From Streptomyces avidinii (lineage in GTDB: Bacteria; Actinomycetota; Actinomycetes; Streptomycetales; Streptomycetaceae), in NCBI RefSeq assembly GCF_014650695.1, contig NZ_BMVL01000005.1:124001-188000 (forward strand): a DNA stretch of 64,000 nucleotides, given 5' to 3'. The notes under the pieces are model-generated. The model was not told where the DNA came from. It worked only from the letters and a program-made list of their open reading frames with translations, and did not search any database. The number at the start of each line of letters is the position of its first letter. Within the stretch, counting starts at the first letter, position 1. The position numbers were made by a program, and so were the translations under genes. This document shows positions 18,398 through 28,500 of this stretch, piece after piece.

Positions 18398-18457
18398 GTG
18401 GGGCTCCGGATTCCGGATCGATGGTGAAGGGGAGCGGCAGGGGGCCACCCCGGGCGA

Positions 18458-18488
18458 CGGTGCGATCACGCTGAGCGTGATCGCACCG
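18458..18488. promoter_or_regulatory. Perfect 14-bp inverted repeat with 3-base spacer, candidate operator
   Basis: The left arm CGGTGCGATCACGC (18458-18471) and the right arm GCGTGATCGCACCG (18475-18488) are exact reverse complements around TGA. The repeat lies between two divergent regulator genes: about 60 bases upstream of the small luxR ATG and about 150 bases upstream of the + strand regulator. No T-tract follows and it is not at a gene end, so an operator is more likely than a terminator. The protein that binds it is not known. Confidence 0.6.
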
Positions 18489-18641
18489 TTTCGGTCGTCC
18501 CGGGTCCTGAAGTGGCCGGATGCCTGCCGCTGTTCGTCCCGTACAGCCTTGCCTGCTGCATATCCTGGCGCCAGGGGGCGGGCACCTCACCAAGGTGCCT
18601 GGCAGCAAAGCGACCCGGGGTGAAAAGTGCAAAGTGGGGCA

Positions 18642-19700
18642 ATGCAAATATCTGATGTGGAGCCGGATCCGAAGAACGCCGATGGTGACATCGATGTCTA
18701 CGGCTGGGTGCTCGAACACCGCACGGTGGACGTGGACGCGGTGGCCGCCGGTACGGGGCGCGACCCGGACGAGGTCCGCCGCAGCGTGGCGCGTCTACGC
18801 GCGTCACGTCTGCTGCACGTGAGCCCGGTGGACCCGTCGGTCGCCTTCGCGGTGGCCCCCGATACCGCCGCCGAGCAGCTCGTCGCGCCCCTGGAGGCGC
18901 GGATCCGCGACCAGCAGCGGGAGATCAGCGGGATCCGCGAGGACCTGGGGCGTTTCCTGCCGCACTACCTGGGCCGCCGCTCCACGGGGGAGTCGCTGGA
19001 GGTCCTGGAGAGCCTGGAGGACGTGCGCGGGGCGCTCAACCGGGCCTCGCTCAACTGCACCACCGAGATGCTCAGCTCGCAGCCGGGGGGCGGCAGCAGG
19101 GTGCCGGAGGCGATGCAGGAGGCACTGCGGCGGGACGAGACGATGCTCCAGCGGGGCATCTCGATCCGCACCCTCTACCACCACACGGCCCGGTTCAACG
19201 GACCGAGCCAGGCCTACGTCGCGGCCACCTCCGTCCTGGGGGCGCAGTACCGCACGGCGCACGAACTGTTCGGCCGGCTCATCGCCTTCGACCGGGAACT
19301 GGCCTTCATCCCCGTCGCCGACGGCAGCTGGGGCGCCGTGGTGATCCGCGAGCCGTCGACCGTCGCCTACCTGTGCAACATCTTCGACCAGACCTGGGAC
19401 CTGGCCTCGCCCTTCTCGGCCGCGGCGGGACAGGGGCTCGAAGAGGTGGCCCGGGAGATCCACGAGACGATCATCCGGCTGCTCGCGGCCGGGCTGAAGG
19501 ACGAGGCCATAGCCCGGCGCCTGGGCATGTCGCTGCGCACGGCCCGGCGCCACATCGCCGACATCATGCAGGAGCTCGGCGCCGGCAGTCGCTTCCAGGC
19601 GGGTGTGGCCGCCGCCGCGCGCGGGCTGCTGGACCGGGGGGCCGACGAGGACGCGGCCGAGGTCGAGGCGGGGGCGGACGGCACGGTAGCGCCCTCCTGA
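18642..19700 (+). CDS. TrmB-like / LuxR C-terminal transcriptional regulator
   Basis: 352 residues from ATG 18642; GTG 18627, five codons earlier, is also possible. The N-terminus (about 10-65) looks like a winged HTH of the TrmB type (VYGWVLEHRTVDVDAVAAGTG, then a recognition-like helix). A helical segment near 85-110 is followed by a middle sensor-like region (RGISIRTLYHH, FGRLIAFDRELAFIPV), and near 290 a LuxR HTH (LLAAGLKDEAIARRLG, then MSLRTARRHIADIMQELG). This layout is common among pathway regulators in Streptomyces natural-product clusters. It stands between the two NRPS loci and could control either. The effector is unknown. Confidence 0.85.
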   Translation: MQISDVEPDPKNADGDIDVYGWVLEHRTVDVDAVAAGTGRDPDEVRRSVARLRASRLLHVSPVDPSVAFAVAPDTAAEQLVAPLEARIRDQQREISGIREDLGRFLPHYLGRRSTGESLEVLESLEDVRGALNRASLNCTTEMLSSQPGGGSRVPEAMQEALRRDETMLQRGISIRTLYHHTARFNGPSQAYVAATSVLGAQYRTAHELFGRLIAFDRELAFIPVADGSWGAVVIREPSTVAYLCNIFDQTWDLASPFSAAAGQGLEEVAREIHETIIRLLAAGLKDEAIARRLGMSLRTARRHIADIMQELGAGSRFQAGVAAAARGLLDRGADEDAAEVEAGADGTVAPS

Positions 19701-19798
19701 CCTCGGTGTCACGCGTTCTCGTGGCTGTCGCAGGTGGCGGGCGTGTCGCATGCTGCTGGGATGGGAGTTGTCGAGTCGCCGAACAAGAGGGGCACGTA

Positions 19799-20311
19799 AT
19801 GGACATGCCGGACGCAGGTTGCGAGCGGGGGACCCCGCACCTGCGGGAGATCGTCCTGTTCCTCTCGGTCCACCTGGACCGGGCACCGGGTGTTCTGTGG
19901 CCCGAGTACGACAATCCGGCGTTCGGCGACGCCGATGACGCGGGCGCCCTTCCGGCGGGTGGCGGCGTACGGCCGGCCCAGGCGGACCGGTTCACCGCCG
20001 AACTGGGTGCCCTGACGGGCCTGTCCGTCCGGCTGGACCGGGTGGAGACGCCGGGCTCCGCCCCGGGCGGGGGGCTGGACGCGGCCTGGACCGCGCAGCC
20101 CGAGGGCCGGGAGCACCTGCTGGTCCATCAGATCGCCGGCGCCGTGACCTGGCAGCTGACCGGGACCGGTGAGAGCGGCCGGCCGGAGTCCTTCCAGTGC
20201 CGACTGCTGCCCGGCGAGTTGCTGTACGTACCGGCCGGATGGTCGCGCCGGTACATCGACGCGCAGGGGGCGCAGTACGCCGTCGTCTGCCTCGGTTCGC
20301 AGGGTGGCTGA
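19799..20311 (+). CDS. Small cupin / JmjC-like protein
   Basis: 170 residues from ATG 19799, preceded by AAGAGG. The C-terminal half has a double-stranded beta-helix look: HLLVHQIAGAVTWQLTG followed by CRLLPGELLYVPAGWSRRY, the pattern seen in cupin_4/JmjC-type oxygenases. The N-terminal part carries LSVHLDRAPGVLWPEYDNP. I cannot see a convincing HxD...H metal triad, so it may be a non-catalytic cupin or a divergent oxygenase. It lies alone between a regulator and a strong terminator. A peptide-tailoring role is possible but unsupported. Confidence 0.6.
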   Translation: MDMPDAGCERGTPHLREIVLFLSVHLDRAPGVLWPEYDNPAFGDADDAGALPAGGGVRPAQADRFTAELGALTGLSVRLDRVETPGSAPGGGLDAAWTAQPEGREHLLVHQIAGAVTWQLTGTGESGRPESFQCRLLPGELLYVPAGWSRRYIDAQGAQYAVVCLGSQGG

Positions 20312-20347
20312 CGACGGCCCGACCGCAGCGGCGGGCAGCAGAAAGAA

Positions 20348-20392
20348 AAAGGGGGGAGGGAGGATCGCGGTGCGATCCTCCCTCCCCCCTTT
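20348..20392. terminator. Perfect 21-bp stem bidirectional terminator
   Basis: An exact 21-base inverted repeat (arms 20348-20368 and 20372-20392) is separated by GGT. The outer parts are AAAGGGGGG / CCCCCCTTT, so a run of T is read on leaving the stem in either direction. It sits between the convergent cupin gene (stop 20311) and the secreted-protein gene (stop 20419), exactly where a shared terminator is expected. Confidence 0.9.
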
Positions 20393-20418
20393 CGGCAGGC
20401 CCTCACGGGCCGGCCGGG

Positions 20419-20679
20419 TCAGCCGCCCCAGGAGCTGTCGGCCGTGTCGCGGTTCCGGTGGCCGAGCGTGCCGGTGCCCACCGTGACCACCGTGCCGTTG
20501 GCCGTCACGATCCGGCGCGGGGTCTGCGCCGTGGTGCCGCCCTGGTCGCCGGTGGTGGTGGTCGCGGTGGTCGCGGTGGCCGCGGCCGAGGTGTCGTCGG
20601 CGGCCTGCGCGACGCCGGCCGCGGGCAGCAGCAGGGCGGTCGCGGTCACGGACAGGGCGAGGGCAAAGCGCTTGAGCAT
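20419..20679 (-). CDS. Small secreted protein, unknown function
   Basis: 86 residues. The start MLKRFALALSVTATALLLP is a classic Sec signal peptide, with a probable cleavage after AQA near residue 26. The mature part (about 60 residues) is rich in Thr, Ala and Gly, with a TATTATTTT stretch and a GTVVTVGTGTLGHRN segment, and ends in SSWGG. No known domain is recognised. It has its own upstream gap of about 170 bases to the MFS gene and a strong terminator behind it. Confidence 0.7.
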   Translation of the reverse strand: MLKRFALALSVTATALLLPAAGVAQAADDTSAAATATTATTTTGDQGGTTAQTPRRIVTANGTVVTVGTGTLGHRNRDTADSSWGG

Positions 20680-20847
20680 GGGATCCCCAGGATGACGAGC
20701 GGTCTGGTGGGGCGCGAACTGCTTCGTGGGCCGTCCGCGCCGGTCGGTGCAGGACCAACCTTGCCGTGCCCCGGGTGCTCCGGAGGTGGATCCGACAGCT
20801 CATCAAGCTGCCTGGCCCGATGGTGAGGGGCCGCAAAAGCGGACCAA

Positions 20848-22203
20848 CTATCGCTGTTCGGTCAGGATCCCGGCCCCTGAGGCGGCCTTAGAGCCCTGCT
20901 CGCGCTCGGCCGGCTCCCGCGCGGACGTCTCCGCGATCCCCGAAGTCCCCGCGGAGCCGCGGTCGTCGAGCTCCCGCCACACCGGGAAGACCAGCGGCGC
21001 CAGGGTGACCGCGAGGTACAGCGTCCCCGTACCCAGCAGCGCCGCCACCAACCCCGCGACGTCGAGGACCAGCCCCGCACCGAGCATCCCCAGCGGGGTC
21101 GCCGCCAGCGCTGCGGCCAGCAGCAGGCCGAACACCCGCCCGCGCACCTCCGCGGGCACCCGCTCGTAGGCCACCGACATCATCAGCGGTCCCACCACCC
21201 CCGAACCGACGCCGGACAGGGCCAGCACCGCCAGCAGCACCGCCGCCCGCGGCTCGGCGGCCAGTGCGGCACACCGCACCGCCCCGACCAGGACGAAGGC
21301 CCCGACGAAGACCGCACGTCGCGGCAGCCGGTGACCCGCCCAGCCGTACAGGGCCGCCCCGAGCAGGGCGCCCGCACCCATGGCGGTGATCATCGCCCCG
21401 AACAGGGCGCTGCTGCGCAGCACCTGCGTTCCGTAGGCCGGGTAGAGGACCCCGTTCAGCGCCCCGTCCAGGGCGTTGGTCAGCATCAGGACGCCCACCA
21501 TCGCCCCCAGGAGCCGGTCCCGGCGCAACTGGACCATCCCGAAACGCAGTTCCTCGGCGTACGAGCCGTGCGGCGCCCCGCCGGCCGGGCGGGCGCGCGG
21601 TACCACCGGGACGAGGGTCGCCACCAGCAGGGCGCACAGCGCCATCGCCGCCATGTCCGCGTACAGGGTGCGCACCGGGCCGACGGTCGCGATGAGCAGA
21701 CCGGCCAGCGGCGCCCCCGCCATCATGCCGATCCGGCGGGCTCCCTCGACGCATCCGGTGGCCCGCTCCGCCGTCACCCCGGCGCGTTCCATCGCACCGG
21801 GCAGCAGCAGTTGCTTGGAGGTGTCGGAGGGCCCCCGGGCGGCCCCCACCAGGAAGACCAGGGCGATCAGGACGGGCAGGGGCAGGGCGTCCCATGCGTA
21901 CAGGAGCGGGATCAGGCTGATCGCCACGGCCGTCAGCAGGTCCGCCGCGATGCTCGTCGCGCGTACGGGCAGCCGGTCGACCACCGGACCCGCGAGCACG
22001 GCGGAACACAGCAGGCCCAGCACCTCGGCGGTGGCGACGAGCCCCGTCCGGGTGCCGCTGCCGGTGCTGTGCAGGACGAACCAGGGCACGGCGACCAGGG
22101 TCGCCGCCATGCCGAGCGAGGAGATCCCGCCGGCCGCCACCAGGGCGGCCAGCGGGGTGAGGCGGCGCGAGGATGCGGAGCCGCCCGCGTACGAGCCGGT
22201 CAT
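20848..22203 (-). CDS. MFS transporter, probable exporter (right cluster)
   Basis: 451 residues with about 12 hydrophobic segments. The loop GPVVDRLPVRATSIAAD near 75 corresponds to the MFS motif between TM2 and TM3. A long hydrophilic C-terminal tail begins near 415. It lies downstream of the MbtH and NRPS genes on the same strand and is separated from MbtH by 84 bases that hold a GC-rich hairpin. It probably exports the peptide of the 22.5-41.1 kb synthetases; substrate not known. It is distinct in sequence from the exporter of the left cluster. Confidence 0.88.
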   Translation of the reverse strand: MTGSYAGGSASSRRLTPLAALVAAGGISSLGMAATLVAVPWFVLHSTGSGTRTGLVATAEVLGLLCSAVLAGPVVDRLPVRATSIAADLLTAVAISLIPLLYAWDALPLPVLIALVFLVGAARGPSDTSKQLLLPGAMERAGVTAERATGCVEGARRIGMMAGAPLAGLLIATVGPVRTLYADMAAMALCALLVATLVPVVPRARPAGGAPHGSYAEELRFGMVQLRRDRLLGAMVGVLMLTNALDGALNGVLYPAYGTQVLRSSALFGAMITAMGAGALLGAALYGWAGHRLPRRAVFVGAFVLVGAVRCAALAAEPRAAVLLAVLALSGVGSGVVGPLMMSVAYERVPAEVRGRVFGLLLAAALAATPLGMLGAGLVLDVAGLVAALLGTGTLYLAVTLAPLVFPVWRELDDRGSAGTSGIAETSAREPAEREQGSKAASGAGILTEQR

Positions 22204-22227
22204 AGGGGGTTCCTTCCGGCACCGCCG

Positions 22228-22266
22228 CGCCGCCCGGCAGCCCGCGGTGCGGACGGCCGGGCGGCG
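22228..22266 (-). terminator. GC-rich hairpin between MbtH and MFS genes
   Basis: Arms 22228-22238 and 22256-22266 form a perfect 11-bp GC stem with a 17-base loop; further pairing is possible outside the stem (GGCACC...GGTGCC with a bulge). No T-tract follows. It lies 22 bases after the mbtH-like stop and could attenuate read-through into the exporter gene or stabilise the upstream message. Confidence 0.45.
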
Positions 22267-22287
22267 TGGTGCCCGGGGATCGTGGGG

Positions 22288-22488
22288 TCAGCCGGCCGTG
22301 TTCAGGCGCAGGCTGAGCGGGCGCATATCGGTCCAGACCCGCTCGACGTGCTCCAGGCACGCCTCCTTGGTGCCGCGCACGCCCTGGTCGTGCCAGCCCA
22401 GCGGGACGGGCCGGCCGGCCTCCCAGAGGGAGTACTGCTCCTCGTCGTTGGCCACGACCAGGTACTGCTGCGGGGACGCGTCGTTCAC
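22288..22488 (-). CDS. MbtH-family NRPS accessory protein (right cluster)
   Basis: 66 residues with the family features YLVVANDEEQYSLW, VPLGWHDQG and CLEHVERVWTDMRP. It lies 53 bases downstream of the terminal NRPS gene and was probably transcribed with it. It should serve the A domains of the right-hand synthetases. It is clearly a different protein from the MbtH at 6656: only the conserved core matches. Confidence 0.96.
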   Translation of the reverse strand: MNDASPQQYLVVANDEEQYSLWEAGRPVPLGWHDQGVRGTKEACLEHVERVWTDMRPLSLRLNTAG

Positions 22489-22541
22489 GGTGTTCTCCAG
22501 GACGGATCGGTGATGCGGAAGGGCTGTCGGGGTGTGGTGGG

Positions 22542-25500
22542 TCAGCGGGGCAGGGCCTCGGCGAGCAGCTGCGCCAGCGCGGCGCAGTGCGGGGGGTCCA
22601 CCAGGTCGTGGTGGTTGCCGGGGACCGCGGCCCGCAGGACGGCGCCCGCGGTGCGCGGCCGCCAGGCCGCCGGGTCCACCAGCGGGGTCGCGAGCTCGGG
22701 ATGCCGCTCGTCGACCGTGAACAGGTGCAGGTCGACCCCGACCACGGCGTCGGTGCGGTAGGCGGCGGAGGCCGCGCCGTTCGCCTCGGCGACCCGCAGC
22801 AGCCTGCGCAGGGCCTCCGTGGGCGACGTACGGGGGAGGGTGCCCTCCTCGCGGCCCCGGCGCACCAGGACGTCGAGCAGTTCCTCCTCGTCCAGTTCGC
22901 GCGCCGAGCCGGCGTCGAGACCCGCCGCGATGCCGTACCGCAGCAGGTCCGGATCGCCCGGCCCGGCCGTACCGGACCGGCTGCCGGCAGCGGTACCCGG
23001 CGCGGCCGCGTCGATCAGCCCGAGGAAGGCCACCTCCTCACCGGCGGCCTCCAGCCGGGCGGCCATTTCGTAGGCCACCGTCCCGCCGAACGACCAGCCG
23101 GCGAGGAGGTACGGGCCCTGCGGCTGCTCCTCGCGGAGCGCGGCCAGGTAGCGCTCGGCCATCTCCGGTACCCGCTCCAGCGGGGTCTCGCCGGTGTTGT
23201 AACCCACCGACTCCAGGCCCAGGACGCGCCGGTCGCCCCCGGGACGGGCGGACAGGTCCCGCACCAGGTCCCGGTAGCAGACGACGTCGCCGCCCCGCGG
23301 GTGGACCAGGACCAGCGGCGGCCCGGACGCGTCCCCGTCGGCGAGCGGGACCAGCAGCCTGGCCGCGGCCGCCCCCGCGTCCGGCAGCGCTTCGCACAGC
23401 AGCTCGACGGTGCGCCGGCGGAACACCATGTTCAGCGGCAGTTCCACCCCGAACTCCCGGCGCACGGCCGCCATCAGGGAGAAGGCCTTGAGCGAGTGCC
23501 CACCGAGGGCGAAGAAGTCGTCGCGCACCCCGATCGGGGCCGTACCGAGGGTCTGCTCCCACAGCCGTGCCATCCGCAGCTCCGTGGTGTCGCGCGGAGC
23601 GATCCGCCCCGCGCCGTCGCCGCGTACCGCGTCCGCCGACGGAGCGGGCAGCGCCTTGCGGTCGAGCTTGCCGTTCGGGGTGAGCGGGAGCCGCTCCAGC
23701 GCGGTGAGGACGGCCGGCACCATGTACTCGGGGAGGTCCTGGCGCAGGAAGTCGGCGAGCTCGCGCACCTCGCCCTCCTCGTCCCGCCAGGTCACGTAGC
23801 CGGCCAGCACGGCGTCCACCCCCGTGCCGTGGACGGCCACGGCCGCCGCCAGCACCCGCGGGTGGCGGGCGAGCGCGGACTCGATCTCGCCGAGCTCCAT
23901 CCGGTGGCCGCGCACCTTCACCTGGCCGTCGGCCCGGCCGCGGTACTCCAGGCCGCCGTCCGCGAGGCGCCGTACGAGGTCACCGGTGCGGTACAGGCGT
24001 TCGCCCGCCGCGTACGGATCGGGAACGAACCGCTCCGCGGTCAGCGCCGCCCGCCCGTGGTAGCCGCGGGCCACCCCGTCGCCGCCGATGTAGAGCTCGC
24101 CGAACACCCCGACCGGCACCGGCCGCAGGCCCGCGTCCAGTACGTGCAGCCGGGTGTTGGCGAGCGCCGAGCCGATGGGCACCGGTCCGTCGCCGACCGG
24201 ACCGGACAGCCGGTGGGCCGTGGACCAGACGGTGGTCTCCGTCGGCCCGTACACGTTCCACACCGTGCCCAGCGCCGTACGCATCCGCTCGGCCAGGGCC
24301 GACGGCAGCGCCTCGCCGCCGCACAGCGCCCGTACGCGGGGCGCCTGCCAGCCGGACTCCATCAGCTGGTGCCAGGTGGCCGGCGTGGCCTGGACGACCG
24401 TGACCGGCGCCGCGTCCAGCTCCTTCGCGAGCAGGGTGCCGTCCCGGGCGGTCTCCCGGTCGACGACCCGCACCGTCGCTCCGCACACGAGCGGGACGAG
24501 CAGCTCCAGCACGGCGATGTCGAAGGAGGCCGTGGTGACGGCCGCGACCGTGTCACCGGCCGTCAGCTCCAGCCTGCGCACCATGTCCCGGGTGAAGTTG
24601 GCCAGCGCCCGGTGCGGGACGGTGACGCCCTTCGGGCGTCCCGTGGAGCCCGAGGTGTACAGGGCGTACGCCAGCTGCTCCGGCTCGGGCTCCGGCAGCA
24701 CGGACGCCGGATCCGCGCCCGGATCCGCGCCCGGGGCCGCGCCCGGGGCCGCGCCCGGGGCCGCGCCCGGGGCCGCGCCCGGGGCCGCGCCCGGGGCCGC
24801 GCCCGGGGCCGCGTCCTCGGTCAGAGCGTCGAGGTCCACCACCGCGACCCCGTCCGGCGCCCCGGCCGCGTCGGGCACACCCGACACCACCAGCACCCGG
24901 GCCCCGCTGTCCGCGAGCATGTAGCCGATCCGGTCGGCCGGGTACCCGGGGTCCACGGGCACGTAGAGGCCGCCCGAGCGCAGCACGCCCAGCAGCGCCG
25001 CCGGCAGCAGCACGGAACGCTCCGCGCAGACGGCCACCGCCGTCTCCGGACCCACACCCAGGCGGGCCAGCTCCCGGGCCAGCCGGCCCGAGACCTCCCA
25101 CAATCCGGCGTACGTCAGGCTTCGTTCACCGTCGTCCACGGCGACGGCGCCCGGTGTACGGGTGACCTGATCGCCGACGAGCCCGGGAAGCGTCCGACCG
25201 GCGGCCCCCTCGGCTGCCTCCTCGGCGACCCCGCAGGCCGCGTCCAGGATCCGGCGCTCCTCGGCCGCGCCCATCAGGGGCAGGGCGGCCAACGGGGTGG
25301 TGGGATCGGCCACCGCCGCCGTGAGCAGTTCGGTCAGCGCCGAGGTCATCCGCTCGACGCTCGCCCGGTCGAAGAGGTCGGTGGCGAACACGGCCTCGCC
25401 GCGCAGCGCGCCCTCCTCCTCGACGAAGTACAGGGACAGGTCGAACTTCGAGGCGCCGCTGGCCAGCGAGAGCGGTTCGACGGCCAGCCCGGGCAGCGCG

Positions 25501-28500
25501 GGCGGCTTCGAGGTCTCCTCGTCGAGCACCAGCATCACCTGGAACAGCGGGTTGCGGCTCGGATCGCGCTCCGGCCGCACCTCCTCCACCAGGCGCTCGA
25601 AGGGCACCTCCTGGTGGGCGTACGCGCCGAGGGCCGTCTCGCGGGCCCGGCCCAGCAGCTCGCCGAAGCCCGGATCGCCGGACAGGTCGGTGCGCAGCAC
25701 CAGGCTGTTGACGAAGAAGCCGATCAGCGGCTCCAGCTCGGTGCGGTCGCGGCCGGCGATCGGGGAGCCCACCGCCACGTCCTCGCCGCCCGACCAGCGG
25801 GCCAGGAGGGCCTGGAAGCCGGCCAGCAGCACCATGAACAGGGTCGCGTCGTGCCGGCGGCCCAGGTCGCGCAGCCCGCGCAGCAGCGGCTCGGGCAGCT
25901 CGAAGGAGAACTGTTCGCCGCGCCCGGACGGGGTGGCCGGCCGGGGCCGGTCCGTGGGCAGGTCCAGCGGGGCGAGCCCGTCGAGCCGCCCACGCCAGTA
26001 GTCCAGGGTGCCCGCGAGGGCGTCACCGTCCAGCCGTTCGCGCTGCCAGGACGCGAAGTCGCGGTAGGAGACGGCGAGTTCCGGCAGCGGTGCGACTCCT
26101 TCGAGGGTGCGGGAACGGTAGGCGGCGAAGAACTCCCGCCAGAACACCCCCACCGACCAGCCGTCGAAGGCGATGTGGTGGGCGACGATCACCAGCAGGT
26201 GCTCCTGCGGGGCGATCCGCACCAGCCGGGCCCGCAGCGGGCCCGCGGCAGCCAGGTCGAAGGGCAGGGCGGCATCCTGCGCCGCCAGCTCCCGCGCCCG
26301 CTCCCCGGCCGCCGCGGCACCCAGGTCCGACAGGTCGGTGAACAGCGGGGTGAACATCGAGGCCGGACCGGGCACGACACGGGCCGCGAAGGCACCCTCG
26401 GCGCCGTCCTCGCCGGTCGCAGCGGTCTCCTCGATCCGCGAGCGCAGCACCTCGTGCCGGGCGACGACGTCTCCCAGGGCGCCGAGCGCGGCGGCGGGAT
26501 CGAGCTCCCCGGTCAGCCGCACGGCGCCGGGCATGTTGTAGTCGGGCCGGCCCGGCTGGAGCCGGTCCAGCAGCCACAGCCGCTGCTGTCCGAAGGACAG
26601 CGGGCCCGGCCCCGCGGGCAGGGCGGGGATCACCGGTTCCGAGGCGTCCGCCGCACCCGGCGAAGCCAGCGCGCGGGCCAGGTCCTCGGCCACCGGGTGC
26701 CGGAAGAGCAGCTGCATGGGAATGTCCAGCTCCAGCAGGGCGCGCAGCCGGGAGATGACCCGGGTGGCGCGCAGGGAGTGCCCGCCGCGCTCGAAGAAGT
26801 GGTCGCGGACCCCGATCGGGCCCTGGCCGAGCACCTCCTCCCAGACCTCGACGACCGTCCGCTCCAGAGGGGTGCGCGGAGCGACGTGCGTGCGGTGCCC
26901 GCCGGCCGCGCCCGGCTCCGGCGCGGGCAGGGCCCTGCGGTCGGTCTTCCCGTTCGGGGTCAGCGGCAGCGCGTCCAGCACCACCAGCGCGGACGGCACC
27001 ATCGCGGCCGGCAGGGCCGCGCGCACGAAGTCCAGTACGGCGGCCGGATCGCCGCTGCCGTCCCGCCAGACCACGTACGCGGCGAGCAGCCGGTCGGCGC
27101 CCTCGCCGTGCGCGGCGGCCACCGCCCGGGCGACGTCCGGGTGGCGCAGCAACGCGGCCTCGACCTCGCCGAGTTCGATCCGGTGGCCCCGGACCTTGAC
27201 CTGGTTGTCCCGGCGGCCGTGGAACTCCAGCACCCCGTCGGAGCGCAGGCGCGCCAGGTCACCGGTGCGGTACATGCGCGCGCCGGGCGGCCCGTACGGG
27301 TCCGGCGGGTATGCCTCGGCGGTGCGGGCCGGATCGCCGAGGTAGCCGCGGGCCACCCCGCGTCCGGCGATGAAGAGTTCACCGATCGCGCCCCGGGGCA
27401 GCGGTTCGAGGTGTTCACCGAGCACGAGCACGCGAGCGCCGGGCAGCGGCCGCCCGATGGGGATGCGGCCCGCCTCGATGTCCGCGTCCGTCACCTCGTG
27501 GTACGTGGTGGTGTTGGTGCACTCCGTCGGACCGTACTGGTTGACCAGCCGCAGTCGGCCGGGCGTGCCCAGGGTGTGCGCGGCGCGGGCCAGACCGGGC
27601 GTCAGTGCCTCACCGGTGGTCATCACCAGCCGCAGGGCCGGGGACGGCCCGCCGTCGGCGGCCACGGCGGTGACCAGCGGCTCCAGCATCGAGGGGACGA
27701 TCGACAGCAGCGCCGTCACCTCCTCGGCGTGCAGCAGCCGGGCCAGCGCGTCCGGATCCCCGGCCTCGTCCTGGGAGGCCAGGACGATCCGGCCGCCGGT
27801 CGTCAGCGGGGCGAACAGGTCGCGTACCGACGGGTCGAAGGTCAGCGCCGTACGGGCGAGCACCGCGTCGTCGGGACCGAGCCCGAAGGTGGAGGACAGC
27901 GCCGCCAGGTAGCCGGTGATCGCGGCGTGCGTGACGGCCACGCCCTTGGGGCGGCCGGTGGATCCGGAGGTGTACAGCAGGTAGGCGAGGTGCGCGGGGG
28001 AGGCGAGGGCGGGCGGCTCCGTGGCGGGCAGGGCGTCCACCCGGTGCTGCTCGGCCTCCAGGTCCAGGTCCAGGACCGGTACGGCGCCGACCAGGTCCGC
28101 GGGCAGCCCGCCGGGCAGGCCCGCCGTCAGCAGCAGCCGGGCGCCGCTGTCGGCGAGGACCGTGCGGACCCGCTCGGCCGGGTGCCCCGCGTCGAGGGGC
28201 ACATAGGCGCCGCCGGCCTTCAGTACCGCGAGGACGCAGACCAGCATGCGCAGGTCGCGGCCGGCCAGCACGGCCACCGTGGTCTCCGGGCCGGTCCCGA
28301 GCTGCCGCAGCCGGTGGGCCAGCCGGTTGGCGGCCGCGTCGAGCTCCGCGTAGCCGGTGGTGCGGCCCGCACAGGTCACGGCGGGGGCGTCCGGCCGCAG
28401 CCGGGCCTGCTCCGCCACCAGCGCGTGCAGGGTGCGGGCCGCCGGACGGTCCGCCCGCGGCCCGGACTCCTCCCCGAGCAGGGCGGCGTGCTCCTGCGGG

